Notes under the pieces: model-generated
The model's database searches: none
What the model was told of the DNA's origin: nothing
What the model saw: only the letters and a program-made list of their open reading frames with translations
Shown: piece by piece, positions 8,966-19,141 of the stretch
How the letters are laid out: every line of letters begins with the position of its first letter
Numbering within the stretch: the stretch's first letter is position 1
Translations under genes and position numbers: made by a program
Assembly: GCF_000517105.1 (NCBI RefSeq)
Contig: NZ_ALVT01000034.1
Span: 271,047 to 335,046 of the forward strand
DNA length: 64,000 nucleotides
Reading direction: 5' to 3'
Origin: Fischerella sp. PCC 9605
Lineage (GTDB): Bacteria; Cyanobacteriota; Cyanobacteriia; Cyanobacteriales; Nostocaceae

Positions 8966-10340
8966 TGCTATTCCCAGAACAAATCGGAAAATATTAAAAA
9001 ATCATACAGCGATCTTGGTAGTCATTTCTTCTCTATCTTGAAAATAGGGGAAAGGGGAAAAGGGAAAGGTTAAGGGGGAAAGGAAAGATTTAAGTAGTTG
9101 GGCAAAATTAAATTCATTCGTGGAGACAGGGAACAGGTAACGGGGAATGCTTAACAGGAAAACAATGTGTGTAATTAATTCTGTCTGAGTACTTATTTTC
9201 ATCCGTTTGGTGTGTGATGAAATCGCATGGGCGTCTGGCTTGATATAGTTGGCGATCGCTTACTGATTGCAGAATTGCACAAGTTCATTGAAATTGAGAC
9301 TAGATTCTACTTAGTTTCTATTCAAGCGATGATTTGACAATTCAAACTGTTGAGTTAACAAACTGCGATCGCATCTGTAATTTCAATCATGGAGAATTGC
9401 CATGAATTCCAAAAAAAAGTATATTTCAATACTTACAGGTGCGACTAAGTATAGTAAGGCTAAAAAACTAGACTATCTAAAAAATTTATTTTTAATCCAC
9501 ATAAATTAGGTCTAGCAGAAGCCTGCTAGACCTAAGAATATTTAGTAGCGCGATCGCAATTAAAATAGCGTTTCGCAACACGCACAGTAAATAGATGGGA
9601 GTAATTACAAATAAGAGTGGACATTAACACACTACTAATCCGTTCATCTGCTTCAGAAGTTCAAGATTAGGTGCTCACTTAGTAAAGAGAAAACAGTGCA
9701 ACTATAGTACAAACTACCCAACCTTCTTTGAAAGCGAATCTGAAGCTCCGAACAGTTGTAGTGTTGGACTCTAGCAGGAGGCACAAGCTTTTGTCCGCAG
9801 AGTTAGGAGTCTTAACGTGTGCCTGTCGTTAAGTATGATTTGCTTCTATATGATTAAGATTACCAACTTTTCATCAAAAGTCAAGCAAATTATTAAGATA
9901 ATCTTAAAAAATATGTTGATTTTTATTTTTAGTGGTAATGCGCTATACATACACGTTAGGACATTGTTTGAAAGCAGCATCGACACAATCACGAAAGCTA
10001 TCAAATTCATCCCACCGTTGCCGCGATGGTACAAGCCCCCAGATTTATCTGTGGAGTCAATCCACGCATCCAAAATCGGATGACGCCAAAGAAGGTATTT
10101 ACGAACAACAATGAATTAGCCCTACCTTCTCCCTTAGCCCTCTTTGTGCCCCCTTGAAATAGCCTCCAGCAGCTAGCAATTCTCTGCAACTGGAAATGCA
10201 GTATTTCAGGAATATAGAAGTCCAACCAGAACTTTAGCTCCTGGATCTTGCGATGAATTCTCATCTTCTGCCTGTTAAGGTTGCTCGAAGTGGCTGAAAT
10301 TAAGGCTTCTCTCACCCCAAGTTCTATTTACCGATTGAAA
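8966..10340. other. Gene-poor spacer
   Basis: About 1.4 kb with no convincing gene. 9040-9090 holds another GGGGAAAAGGGAAAGG-type repeat. Several HIP1 octamers (GCGATCGC) occur. Short open stretches on both strands at 9930-10315 do not resemble known proteins and may be relics. The DNA then passes into the duplicated nifB upstream region. Confidence 0.5.
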
Positions 10341-10575
10341 AATTAAAAAAAATTAAATCGCATTTTCTATCAGAAAAAAGTGATATGTTGAATACAGAAT
10401 TCAATTTCGCAATTTTCTGAAGTAGAGTCCGTAACCTGTTCCTGATTTCCAAAAGTAAAAACTGCGCCAAAATAGATGCTCTGGGCTATTTGAGAAGGGC
10501 CTTTGAGTACAATGCTGTGCAAGCTTAAAAGAATGCAAATCGAGTTAAAACCATTGCTAGAACTGGGTTTCATCT

Positions 10576-10735
10576 GAGTACAAAAACACTTGCCCCCTTC
10601 TCCATAAATACTTGTACTTCCACCCTAAAATACTAGTACCCCTACCCAAAAAAAAATTTCCAATTCTCTTAATGCTTTGGAAATCTGGATTTCATATTTT
10701 GAGTACAAACTTAATAAATCTAATAAATCTTATCC
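10576..10735 (+). promoter_or_regulatory. Candidate regulatory array upstream of the nifB relic/fdxN
   Basis: GAGTACAAAAACACTTG, ATACTTGTACTTCC and ATACTAGTACCCC occur within 72 bases, and GAGTACAAAC recurs at 10701. The array is conserved with identical spacing at 57502-57661 before the intact nifB. In cyanobacteria nifB promoters are bound by the activator CnfR; assigning these motifs to CnfR is my inference from position and conservation only. Confidence 0.45.
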
Positions 10736-10857
10736 TGGTTGTAGGCTACAGTCTATTTCCGGAGGCTGATATAAAACATATATCGCCAATCACTTGACGC
10801 ACTAATCAAGGAGCGATAAGTGAGTGGAGAAATAAGATAGCACCATGCCCCTGTGAA

Positions 10858-10920
10858 ATCGTAGACGTATAACGTCTACTCTACGAGAAGGGCTACGCTC
10901 TACGGTGTAGGGTAGCCACG
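10858..10920. repeat. Palindromic repeat inserted only in copy A
   Basis: TAGACGTATAACGTCTACTC followed by CTACGAGAAGGGCTACGCTC and GTAGGGTAGCC. It is absent at the matching point of copy B (about 57782). It belongs to the GTAGACGCGCAGCGGCTTCTCGTAG-like family seen at 11858-11893, 36150-36182, 50920-50948 and 56825-56862. Confidence 0.55.
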
Positions 10921-11040
10921 GCTGTAGGCGCTGTCTTCCACCCACATTTTGTGCAGACACACACCAGCCCTTGAAAATTTGGGTTTATAGCCTACCCCAA
11001 ACCCCAGTAGGCAGCGCTCAAAACAGACGCGGCTTCCATT

Positions 11041-11249
11041 ACCATTACTGCCAAGGCGGTTATGGAGAGACAGCGACTCTTGAAAACATCATCGAGGCGA
11101 TCGCAGATTGTAAAGCGGTATTTGTTGCCAAGATTGGTGATTGTCCCAAAGAAAAATTGTACGCAGCTGACATACAAACCGTTGAAACTTATGACGTAAT
11201 TGACAAGGTTGCTTTGGAGTATTACCAGCAATACGTACAGAAATTATGA
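11041..11249 (+). pseudogene. nifB: nifB relic: last ~67 codons only
   Basis: The reading frame [20 protein letters not shown] through [13 protein letters not shown] matches the C-terminal end of the intact NifB at 59325-59542, in the NifX-like domain. Everything between the upstream region and this point (1413 bases in copy B, 57912-59324) is missing; the junction is at 11040/11041. Radical-SAM cysteines are gone, so it cannot make NifB-co. By eye 15 base differences separate the relic from nifB over about 200 bases, 12 of them synonymous, so it descends from a nifB that was under selection. It now acts at most as a leader before fdxN. Confidence 0.88.
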
Positions 11250-11367
11250 ATGATGAATTATGAATTGTTTTTTCATAATTCATAATTCATCATTCTCTTC
11301 ATTACCCAGCACTCATTACTCATTACCCACTACCCAAGCCTCAATCTGCCCTCTATGGAGAATAGTC

Positions 11368-11712
11368 ATGGCTTACCAAATAACCAGCGAGTGCATTTCC
11401 TGTAATCTCTGTCAATCTGTATGTCCCACCGGTGCAATCAAAATAGATGGCGATCGCCCCTGGATCGATCCTGAACTTTGCACAAACTGTGTTGGTAGTA
11501 TTCATACCGTACCTCAGTGCAAAGCTGGTTGTCCTACATCCAATGGTTGCGTAAAAGTGCCCGCCGATTATTGGGAAAGCTGGTTTAACACTTATTACCA
11601 TTTGGTAGCAAAATTAACAAAAAAACAAGATTATTGGGAGAATTGGTTTAACTTCTATTCAGAGAAATTCTCCGAACAATTGCAGAAACGTCAGCACCAA
11701 GTTGCCTGTTAG
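11368..11712 (+). CDS. fdxN: FdxN, nif-associated 2[4Fe-4S] ferredoxin
   Basis: A 114-residue ferredoxin. Start ATG at 11368 (MAYQITSECISC), with GGAG upstream; an upstream in-frame extension is repeat DNA. Cluster motif one is CISCNLCQSVCP; motif two is CTNCVGSIHTVPQCKAGCP with the long insert typical of FdxN-type ferredoxins. The C-terminal tail contains a repeated Trp-rich unit (DYWESWFNTYYHL, DYWENWFNFYSEK). It is expected to pass electrons to nitrogen-fixation enzymes, possibly NifB. In many relatives it directly follows nifB; here it follows the nifB relic. No excision element interrupts it. Confidence 0.92.
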   Translation: MAYQITSECISCNLCQSVCPTGAIKIDGDRPWIDPELCTNCVGSIHTVPQCKAGCPTSNGCVKVPADYWESWFNTYYHLVAKLTKKQDYWENWFNFYSEKFSEQLQKRQHQVAC

Positions 11713-11937
11713 TTAATGGTTAGTGGTGAGGCAGCGCGGTCTTGGGGAGGCAGTGCGGTCTTGGGGAGGCGCGGGTGCGGAACCTGCGTCCGCACATAGA
11801 GCGCCGTGGTTCCCCCCATGAGCACCTGCCGTGGTTTCCCCCATGAGCGACTGCCGAACCCGTAGACGCGCAGCGGCTTCTCGTAGAGTAGGGTTAGTAG
11901 TTAGTAGTAATTTTTGACCACTAACTACTAACAACAA
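11713..11937. repeat. GC-rich repeat block in the fdxN-nifS spacer
   Basis: Contains two GCGGTCTTGGGGAGGC units, GGTGCGGAACCTGCGTCCGC, two CCCCCATGAGC units and GTAGACGCGCAGCGGCTTC, ending in TTAGTAGTTAGTAG / CTAACTACTAAC heptamer arms. Positions 11765-11801 match 56787-56823 exactly in inverse orientation. The open reading frames here are repeat DNA, not genes. Confidence 0.7.
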
Positions 11938-11967
11938 GTAACAAAAATTTAAATAGAATTGGAAGCA

Positions 11968-13173
11968 ATGCAGAAAAATTGTATTTATCTAGACAATAAT
12001 GCCACCACCAAAGTAGACCCAGAAGTTGTAGAGGCGATGCTGCCTTACTTGACGGATTATTACGGTAATCCCTCCAGTATGCACAGCTTTGGTGGGCAAG
12101 TTAAGAAAGCAGTTAATCAAGCACAGGAACAAGTTGCAGCCCTCCTTGGTGCTGACGAATCAGAAATTATCTTTACCAGTGGTGGTACAGAAGGAGATAA
12201 TGCCGCCATTCGGGCTGCACTATTGGCGCAACCAGACAAGCGACACATCATCACTACCCAAGTAGAACACCCAGCAGTGCTAAGTCTCTGCAAACAGCTG
12301 GAAAAACAAGGTTACAGCATTACCTACTTGTCAGTGAATCACGAGGGACAGTTGGATCTGAATGAACTGGAAGCCTCACTGACAGGTAACACTGCCTTGG
12401 TGACGATCATGTATGCCAACAATGAAACTGGCGTGGTTTTCCCAATCGAGCAAATTGGCGTACGAGTCAAAGAACACGGTGCTCTTTTCCACGTAGATGC
12501 GGTGCAAGCAGTCGGTAAAATTCCGATGAACATGAAGACTAGCACCATTGATATGTTAACCATGTCTGGTCATAAAATTCATGCACCCAAAGGAATTGGT
12601 GCTTTGTACGTGCGGCGCGGTGTGAGATTTCGCCCCATGCTTATTGGTGGCGGACAGCAACGCGGTAGAAGGGCGGGAACAGAGAATGTTCCAGGAGTCG
12701 TTGCCCTTGGCAAAGCTGCTGAATTAGAATTACTACATTTAGAAGAAGCAACCGCCAGAGAAAGAAAACTGCGCGATCGCTTAGAACAAACTATTATTGC
12801 AACTATTCCCGATTGCCAAGTCAACGGTCATTCTACGCAGAGATTGCCCAACACCACCAATATTGGCTTCAAGTATATTGAAGGTGAAGCAATTCTCTAC
12901 TTGCTCAATCAATACGGTATCTGTGCCTCATCCGGTTCAGCGTGTAGTTCTGGCTCTTTGGAACCTTCCCACGTTTTGCGGGCAATGGGTTTACCATACA
13001 CAATCTTGCACGGTTCCATTCGCTTCAGCCTTTGTCGTTACACCACAGACGCCGAAATTGATACTGTGCTAGCAGTAATGCCCGGTATTGTCGAACGCCT
13101 ACGCGCCCTCTCACCCTTCAAGAATGATGAAGCAAGTTGGCTGCAAGAACGGTCAATGGTCATTAGTCATTAG
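11968..13173 (+). CDS. nifS: NifS cysteine desulfurase
   Basis: About 401 residues. I take ATG at 11968 (MQKNCIYLDNNATTK); a TTG three codons earlier is less likely. It takes sulfur from L-cysteine with PLP and gives it to NifU for Fe-S clusters. Visible sites: PLP Lys in SGHKIHAPKG, PLP-phosphate region GGTEGDN, active-site Cys in SSGSACSSGSLEPSH. The C-terminal end (SMVISH) is encoded by GTCATTAGTCATTAG spacer repeat, so the stop lies in repeat DNA. It precedes nifU, with which it acts. Confidence 0.97.
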   Translation: MQKNCIYLDNNATTKVDPEVVEAMLPYLTDYYGNPSSMHSFGGQVKKAVNQAQEQVAALLGADESEIIFTSGGTEGDNAAIRAALLAQPDKRHIITTQVEHPAVLSLCKQLEKQGYSITYLSVNHEGQLDLNELEASLTGNTALVTIMYANNETGVVFPIEQIGVRVKEHGALFHVDAVQAVGKIPMNMKTSTIDMLTMSGHKIHAPKGIGALYVRRGVRFRPMLIGGGQQRGRRAGTENVPGVVALGKAAELELLHLEEATARERKLRDRLEQTIIATIPDCQVNGHSTQRLPNTTNIGFKYIEGEAILYLLNQYGICASSGSACSSGSLEPSHVLRAMGLPYTILHGSIRFSLCRYTTDAEIDTVLAVMPGIVERLRALSPFKNDEASWLQERSMVISH

Positions 13174-13237
13174 TCATTGGTAAATAACAAAGGACAAGTG
13201 ACAAAGGACAAATGACAAAGAACAAAGGACAAAAATA

Positions 13238-14125
13238 ATGTGGGACTATACAGATAAAGTATTGGAGCTATTCTACAATCCCAAATATCAGGGAGTAATT
13301 GAAGACAAGGGTGAAGCAGGTGTTAAAGTTGCCGTTGGTGAAGTAGGCAGCATTGCTTGTGGAGATGCCCTGAGACTGCATCTTAAAGTTGAGGAAGATA
13401 CAGAGAAAATTCTTGATGCTCGTTTTCAAACTTTTGGTTGTACTAGTGCGATCGCTTCATCTGAAGCTCTGGTAGAACTAATTAAGGGTAAAACTTTAGA
13501 TGAAGCCCTGAGAGTTACTAATAAAGAGATTGCCAATTACCTGGGCGGGTTGCCAGAAGCAAAGATGCACTGCTCGGTAATGGGACAAGAAGCATTAGAA
13601 GCAGCTATTTATAATTACCGAGGTATACCTCTAGATGTTCATAAAGATGATGACGAAGGGGCGCTAGTTTGCACTTGCTTTGGCATCAGTGACGCAAAAA
13701 TCCGGCGCGTGATTGTTGAAAACAACCTCACCACCGCTGAAGAAGTCACAAATTATGTGAAAGCGGGTGGTGGCTGCGGTTCGTGTTTGGCAACTATCGA
13801 TGATATTATTGCGTCCGTGCAAAAAGAATCTGCTACCCCTGTAAGTACTTCTGCTAATCACAGTAATGAGCGTTCATCTGTAAAACCGCTGACCCCAGTG
13901 CAAAAAATTGCACTGATACAAAAAGTATTAGATGAAGAAGTCAGACCCGTTTTGATTGCCGACGGGGGAGACGTAGAACTGTTCGACGTCGAAGGCGATC
14001 GTATCAAAGTAGTACTGCAAGGTGCTTGCGGTTCGTGTTCTAGCAGCACGGCGACATTAAAGATTGCGATTGAATCTAGATTGCGCGATCGCGTCAGCAA
14101 AGACCTTGTAGTTGAAGCAGTTTAG
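13238..14125 (+). CDS. nifU: NifU Fe-S scaffold protein
   Basis: A 295-residue modular scaffold. Residues 1-125: IscU-like domain with Cys in GSIACGDAL, FGCTSAIASSE and AKMHCSV. Middle: permanent [2Fe-2S] domain, CTCFGISDAKI and GGGCGSC. C-terminal from about 225: Nfu domain with GACGSCSSST. It assembles clusters from NifS-derived sulfur and hands them to nitrogenase proteins. Full length for the family. ATG at 13238 (MWDYTDKVLELFYNPKYQG). The nifS-nifU gap holds repeated GACAAAGGACAAATGACAAA units. Confidence 0.97.
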   Translation: MWDYTDKVLELFYNPKYQGVIEDKGEAGVKVAVGEVGSIACGDALRLHLKVEEDTEKILDARFQTFGCTSAIASSEALVELIKGKTLDEALRVTNKEIANYLGGLPEAKMHCSVMGQEALEAAIYNYRGIPLDVHKDDDEGALVCTCFGISDAKIRRVIVENNLTTAEEVTNYVKAGGGCGSCLATIDDIIASVQKESATPVSTSANHSNERSSVKPLTPVQKIALIQKVLDEEVRPVLIADGGDVELFDVEGDRIKVVLQGACGSCSSSTATLKIAIESRLRDRVSKDLVVEAV

Positions 14126-15223
<1,098 letters not shown>

Positions 15224-15235
15224 CTGATGCCGTAG

Positions 15236-15302
15236 TTAAGTAAAAAGTAAAAAGTAAAAAGTAAAAAATTCTTTTGCCTTTTAACTTTTTACTTTTACCT
15301 TC
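15236..15302. repeat. AAAAAGTAA hairpin between nifH and nifD
   Basis: Tandem AAAAAGT units (AGTAAAAAGTAAAAAGTAAA) pair with TTTTAACTTTTTACTTTTAC. Such a hairpin between nifH and nifD could stabilise the nifH message; that is an inference. Confidence 0.6.
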
Positions 15303-15361
15303 CTCTTCCTCCCTTCTATACCTGCAATTACCCGAACCCATAAGTCTAACCGAGGCAGACT

Positions 15362-16852
15362 ATGACACCTCCAGAAAACAACAATCTCATAGAAGAACAT
15401 AAAGAACTAATTAAAGAAGTTCTCCAAGCTTATCCAGAAAAATCTCGCAAAAAGCGGGAAAAACACCTTAACGTTCATGAAGAAGGTAAGTCCGACTGCG
15501 GCGTTAAGTCCAACATCAAATCAGTTCCTGGTGTGATGACCGCCCGTGGTTGTGCCTATGCAGGTTCCAAGGGTGTGGTTTGGGGTCCCATCAAGGACAT
15601 GATCCACATCAGCCACGGTCCCGTTGGTTGCGGTTACTGGTCTTGGTCTGGTCGTCGTAACTACTACGTGGGTATTACCGGGGTTGACAGCTTCGGCACC
15701 ATGCACTTTACCTCCGATTTCCAAGAACGCGACATCGTTTTCGGTGGTGACAAAAAGCTGGCTAAGATTATTCAAGAAATTGAAGAACTCTTCCCTCTCA
15801 ACCGTGGTATCAGCGTTCAGTCTGAGTGTCCTATAGGTTTAATTGGGGATGACATTGAAGCCGTCGCCAAGAAAGCATCCAAAGAGACTGGTAAGCCGGT
15901 TGTACCCGTACGTTGCGAAGGTTTCCGAGGTGTTTCTCAGTCCCTTGGACACCACATCGCTAACGATGCTATCCGCGACCACATGTTTCCTCGCTATGAC
16001 AAAGCGAAGAAGGAAAATACACTAAGCATTGAACCTGGCCCCTACGATGTAGCGCTGATTGGTGACTACAACATCGGTGGTGACGCTTGGTCTAGCCGGA
16101 TGCTGTTGGAAGAAATTGGCTTGCGTGTTGTTGCTCAGTGGTCTGGTGACGGTACCGTCAACGAACTGGTTAACGGTCTTTCCGCTAAGTTAGTTCTCAT
16201 CCACTGCTACCGCTCGATGAACTACATCTGCCGTGCTTTGGAAGAAGCTTACGGTATGCCCTGGATGGAGTTCAACTTCTTCGGCCCTACCAAGATTGCT
16301 GAATCTCTCCGCGAGGTTGCTGCTAAATTTGACTCTAAGATCCAAGAAAATGCCGAGAAAGTGATCGCTAAGTATACACCGATCATGAATGCGGTAGTTG
16401 AGAAGTATCGCCCACGCCTCGAAGGCAACACCGTCATGCTATACGTCGGCGGTCTGCGTCCTCGTCACGTTGTGCCTGCTTTTGAAGACCTCGGTATCAA
16501 AGTTATCGGTACTGGTTACGAGTTTGCTCACAACGACGACTACAAGCGCACCACCCACTACATCGACAACGCCACAATTATTTACGACGACGTTACAGCT
16601 TACGAGTTCGAGGAATTCGTCAAAGCGAAGAAACCCGATCTAATTGCTTCTGGTATCAAAGAGAAATACGTATTCCAGAAGATGGGTCTGCCTTTCCGGC
16701 AAATGCACTCCTGGGATTACTCCGGCCCTTATCACGGTTACGACGGCTTCGCCATCTTCGCTCGCGACATGGATATGGCACTCAACAGCCCAACTTGGGG
16801 ATTAATTGATACTCCTTGGAACAAGAAAGAAGTAAAGGCTAAAGCTGCATAA
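15362..16852 (+). CDS. nifD: NifD, MoFe protein alpha chain
   Basis: A 496-residue uninterrupted alpha subunit. P-cluster Cys are seen in [14 protein letters not shown] [23 protein letters not shown] and [11 protein letters not shown]; FeMo-co Cys region is [12 protein letters not shown] and the homocitrate-side His is in [19 protein letters not shown]. It holds FeMo-cofactor and reduces N2 as NifD2K2. The gene is contiguous, so the nifD excision element known in some Nostoc/Anabaena strains is absent. A repeat hairpin separates it from nifK. Confidence 0.99.
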   Translation: MTPPENNNLIEEHKELIKEVLQAYPEKSRKKREKHLNVHEEGKSDCGVKSNIKSVPGVMTARGCAYAGSKGVVWGPIKDMIHISHGPVGCGYWSWSGRRNYYVGITGVDSFGTMHFTSDFQERDIVFGGDKKLAKIIQEIEELFPLNRGISVQSECPIGLIGDDIEAVAKKASKETGKPVVPVRCEGFRGVSQSLGHHIANDAIRDHMFPRYDKAKKENTLSIEPGPYDVALIGDYNIGGDAWSSRMLLEEIGLRVVAQWSGDGTVNELVNGLSAKLVLIHCYRSMNYICRALEEAYGMPWMEFNFFGPTKIAESLREVAAKFDSKIQENAEKVIAKYTPIMNAVVEKYRPRLEGNTVMLYVGGLRPRHVVPAFEDLGIKVIGTGYEFAHNDDYKRTTHYIDNATIIYDDVTAYEFEEFVKAKKPDLIASGIKEKYVFQKMGLPFRQMHSWDYSGPYHGYDGFAIFARDMDMALNSPTWGLIDTPWNKKEVKAKAA

Positions 16853-16854
16853 AA

Positions 16855-16930
16855 GGGACTAGAGACTAGGGATTGGGAACTAGGTTAGATTCTTTCCCAA
16901 TCCCCGATCCCCAATCCCCAATACCCTACA
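16855..16930. repeat. GGGATTGGGAA / CCCAATCCCC hairpin between nifD and nifK
   Basis: GACTAGGGATTGGGAACTAG is followed by CCCAATCCCCGATCCCCAAT. Same family as spacers at 405-420, 7735-7765 and 18541-18622. Confidence 0.6.
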
Positions 16931-16961
16931 CAAACCCAGCAAGCAACAGAGAGATACAGAA

Positions 16962-18500
16962 ATGCCACAGAATCCCGACAAAATTGTAGACCACGTAGAC
17001 CTATTCAAACAGCCAGAGTATACAGAGCTATTCAAGAATAAACACGAACAATTTGAGGGTGGACACTCCGCTGAAGAAGTTGCCCGTGTTGCTGAATGGA
17101 CTAAAGGCTGGGAGTACCGCGAAAAGAACTTTGCCCGGGAAGCGTTAACAGTTAACCCTGCTAAAGGTTGCCAACCCGTAGGCGCTATCTTTGCTGCTGT
17201 TGGTTTTGAAGGTACTCTTCCCTTTGTCCAAGGTTCTCAAGGTTGCGTTGCATACTTCCGTACCCACCTCAGCCGTCACTATAAAGAGCCGTTCTCCGCC
17301 GTGTCTTCTTCCATGACTGAAGATGCAGCCGTGTTTGGTGGTTTGAACAACATGATTGAAGGTTTGCAAGTTTCTTACCAACTTTACAAGCCCAAGATGA
17401 TTGCTGTTTGCACCACCTGTATGGCAGAGGTTATCGGTGATGACTTGGGTGCATTTATCACCAACGCTAAGAATGCAGGTTCTGTTCCTCAAGATTTACC
17501 AGTACCTTTTGCTCACACCCCCAGTTTCGTTGGTTCCCACATCACTGGTTACGACAACATGATGAAGGGGATTCTGTCTAATCTGACAGAAGGTAAGAAG
17601 AAAAACACTACCAACGGCAAGCTCAACTTTATCCCCGGCTTTGATACCTACACTGGTAACAACCGTGAATTAAAGCGGATGCTCAACCTGATGGGTATTG
17701 ACCACACCATTTTGGCAGATAACAGCGAATATCTGGATTCTCCCAATACTGGTGAGTACAATATGTACCCAGGTGGTACAAAACTGGAAGATGCTGCTGA
17801 TTCTTGCAACGCCGAAGCTACTGTTGCTCTGCAACGCTACACCACACCCAAGACTCGCGAATATATCCAAACCAAGTGGAATCAAAAGACCACTGTTCTG
17901 CGTCCTTGGGGTGTCAAGGGAACCGATGAGTTCTTGATGACATTGTCTGAAATGACCGGCAAGCCCATTCCCAAAGAGTTGGAAGATGAGCGCGGTCGTT
18001 TGGTAGACGCAATGACCGACTCCTACGCTTGGATTCATGGCAAGAAGTTTGCAATTTACGGCGACCCAGATTTAATCTACAGTGTCACCAGTTTCTTGTT
18101 AGAGTTGGGTGCTGAACCAGTACATATCCTCTGCAACAACGGCGACGAGGAATTCAAGAAAGAAATGGAAGCAATCCTCAGCGCTAGCCCCTTCGGAAAA
18201 GAAGCTACTGTCTGGACTGGCAAAGATCTGTGGCATATGCGGAGTTTGCTGTTCACCGAGCCTGTTGACTTCTTCGTTGGTAACTCCTACGGTAAGTATC
18301 TGTGGCGTGATACCAAGATCCCAATGGTACGGATTGGTTATCCTCTCTTCGATCGCCATCACTTACACCGCTATCCTACTATCGGTTATCAAGGTGGACT
18401 CAACCTGCTCAACTGGGTTGTCAACACCATTCTGGATGAACTGGATCGCAACACCAACATTGCTGGTAAGACCGATATTTCCTTCGACTTGATTCGTTAA
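16962..18500 (+). CDS. nifK: NifK, MoFe protein beta chain
   Basis: A 512-residue beta subunit. P-cluster Cys are in [22 protein letters not shown] and [12 protein letters not shown]; Ser region [15 protein letters not shown] is typical. It pairs with NifD and shares the P-cluster. Full family length and uninterrupted. RBS GAGAG upstream of ATG. Followed by another hairpin repeat and the Mo-nitrogenase C-terminus-like gene. Confidence 0.99.
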   Translation: MPQNPDKIVDHVDLFKQPEYTELFKNKHEQFEGGHSAEEVARVAEWTKGWEYREKNFAREALTVNPAKGCQPVGAIFAAVGFEGTLPFVQGSQGCVAYFRTHLSRHYKEPFSAVSSSMTEDAAVFGGLNNMIEGLQVSYQLYKPKMIAVCTTCMAEVIGDDLGAFITNAKNAGSVPQDLPVPFAHTPSFVGSHITGYDNMMKGILSNLTEGKKKNTTNGKLNFIPGFDTYTGNNRELKRMLNLMGIDHTILADNSEYLDSPNTGEYNMYPGGTKLEDAADSCNAEATVALQRYTTPKTREYIQTKWNQKTTVLRPWGVKGTDEFLMTLSEMTGKPIPKELEDERGRLVDAMTDSYAWIHGKKFAIYGDPDLIYSVTSFLLELGAEPVHILCNNGDEEFKKEMEAILSASPFGKEATVWTGKDLWHMRSLLFTEPVDFFVGNSYGKYLWRDTKIPMVRIGYPLFDRHHLHRYPTIGYQGGLNLLNWVVNTILDELDRNTNIAGKTDISFDLIR

Positions 18501-18540
18501 TCATCTCATCAACTCGCAGCGTGCCAACAAAGGAAAAGAA

Positions 18541-18622
18541 ATAGGGACTGGGGACTAGGGACTGGGTGAATTCAAAAAAACTTTTCCCAATACCTAATCC
18601 CCAATACCCAATACCCAATTTC
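18541..18622. repeat. GGGACTGGGGACTAGGG / CCCAATACC hairpin after nifK
   Basis: GGGACTGGGGACTAGGGACT is followed by CCCAATACCTAATCCCCAAT. It may act as a message end or stabiliser after nifHDK. Confidence 0.55.
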
Positions 18623-18663
18623 TTTTACCTTTTTCCTTGTAAATTATTACCTAAGTATTGCAT

Positions 18664-18990
18664 ATGGCTTCTGTAAATCACACACATATTCATCCTAATT
18701 ACCACCCACCTAACTATCAAAAATCTAGCGGCTTTGATATTCTAAATCCATTACGTAGGTTAGTAGATAGTATCCAGATCAAAAATTATCGCCTTGCTCA
18801 TCTAATTTGCCAAATTATTCCTTGTTGTTGCCCATTTGAGCGGGAAATTAGATTGTTTGGACGTAACTTCCATATTCCTGCACTGTGCAAGCTCAATCCT
18901 TTATATGACAACTTTGTAGGATTGCGTTTTCGTGCATTATCTTTCCTCAGCGATGAATGTGGAGAAGATGTCACGAAATATATTTGCTAG
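18664..18990 (+). CDS. Mo-dependent nitrogenase C-terminus-like protein
   Basis: A 108-residue protein (ATG at 18664, MASVNHTHIHPNYHPPNYQK). The core NPLRRLVDSIQIKNYRLAHL, ICQIIPCCCPFERE and LCKLNPLYDNFVGLRFRAL matches the family named Mo-nitro_C (PF06967), found in cyanobacteria and often beside nif genes. Function unknown. The N-terminus is His-rich, and four Cys lie in the middle (IICQIIPCCCPF region), so metal binding is possible. It sits between nifK and nifE in the same direction. Confidence 0.8.
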   Translation: MASVNHTHIHPNYHPPNYQKSSGFDILNPLRRLVDSIQIKNYRLAHLICQIIPCCCPFEREIRLFGRNFHIPALCKLNPLYDNFVGLRFRALSFLSDECGEDVTKYIC

Positions 18991-19035
18991 TCGTTACATA
19001 TTACTCATTATTCATTACTCATTATCGATTAATTA

Positions 19036-19115
19036 TTAGTTAGTGGTTAGTGGTTAGTGGTTAGTGGGGAAACAATCAACAAACAACTACTAACTATTAA
19101 CTACTAACTACTAGC
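19036..19115. repeat. TTAGTGG heptamer hairpin before nifE
   Basis: TTAGTTAGTGGTTAGTGGTT repeats are followed by CTACTAACTATTAACTACTA. One of the many short tandemly repeated heptamer hairpins in the nif spacers. Confidence 0.7.
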
Positions 19116-19141
19116 AAACTTTATCCAGCGCGAGGAAAGAG

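Larger units (their letters stand above)
10341..11040 (+). repeat. Direct repeat, copy A left arm: duplicated nifB upstream region
   Basis: This segment matches 57265-57911, the region upstream of the intact nifB. Conserved blocks include AATTAAAAAAAATTAAATCG at the left end, GTAC-rich blocks at 10576-10647 and 10701-10735, and ATAAAACATATATCGCCAAT. The spacing between the two GAGTAC motifs is the same in both copies (125 bases), as is the 63 bases to GGCTGATATAAAAC. Copy A carries an extra palindrome at 10858-10920. The match stops at GCGGCTTCCATT, where nifB is deleted. Confidence 0.85.

Noticed and set aside
9002..9202. 66-residue minus-strand frame
   Set aside because: Contains purine-rich repeat DNA and low-complexity residues; no support as a gene.
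10007..10315. 102-residue minus-strand frame
   Set aside because: No recognisable family, no RBS, and in a gene-poor relic region; left as spacer.
10971..11040. Codons before the nifB relic as part of a gene
   Set aside because: They match noncoding DNA upstream of nifB in copy B; the open frame is a chance result of the deletion.
11713..11937. Open frame on the minus strand between fdxN and nifS
   Set aside because: It consists of GC-rich dispersed repeats also found at 56700-56870.
19036..19115. Possible CRISPR array in the heptamer repeats
   Set aside because: Units are 7-8 bases without spacers of constant length; they form inverted arms, not direct repeats with unique spacers. No cas genes in the window.
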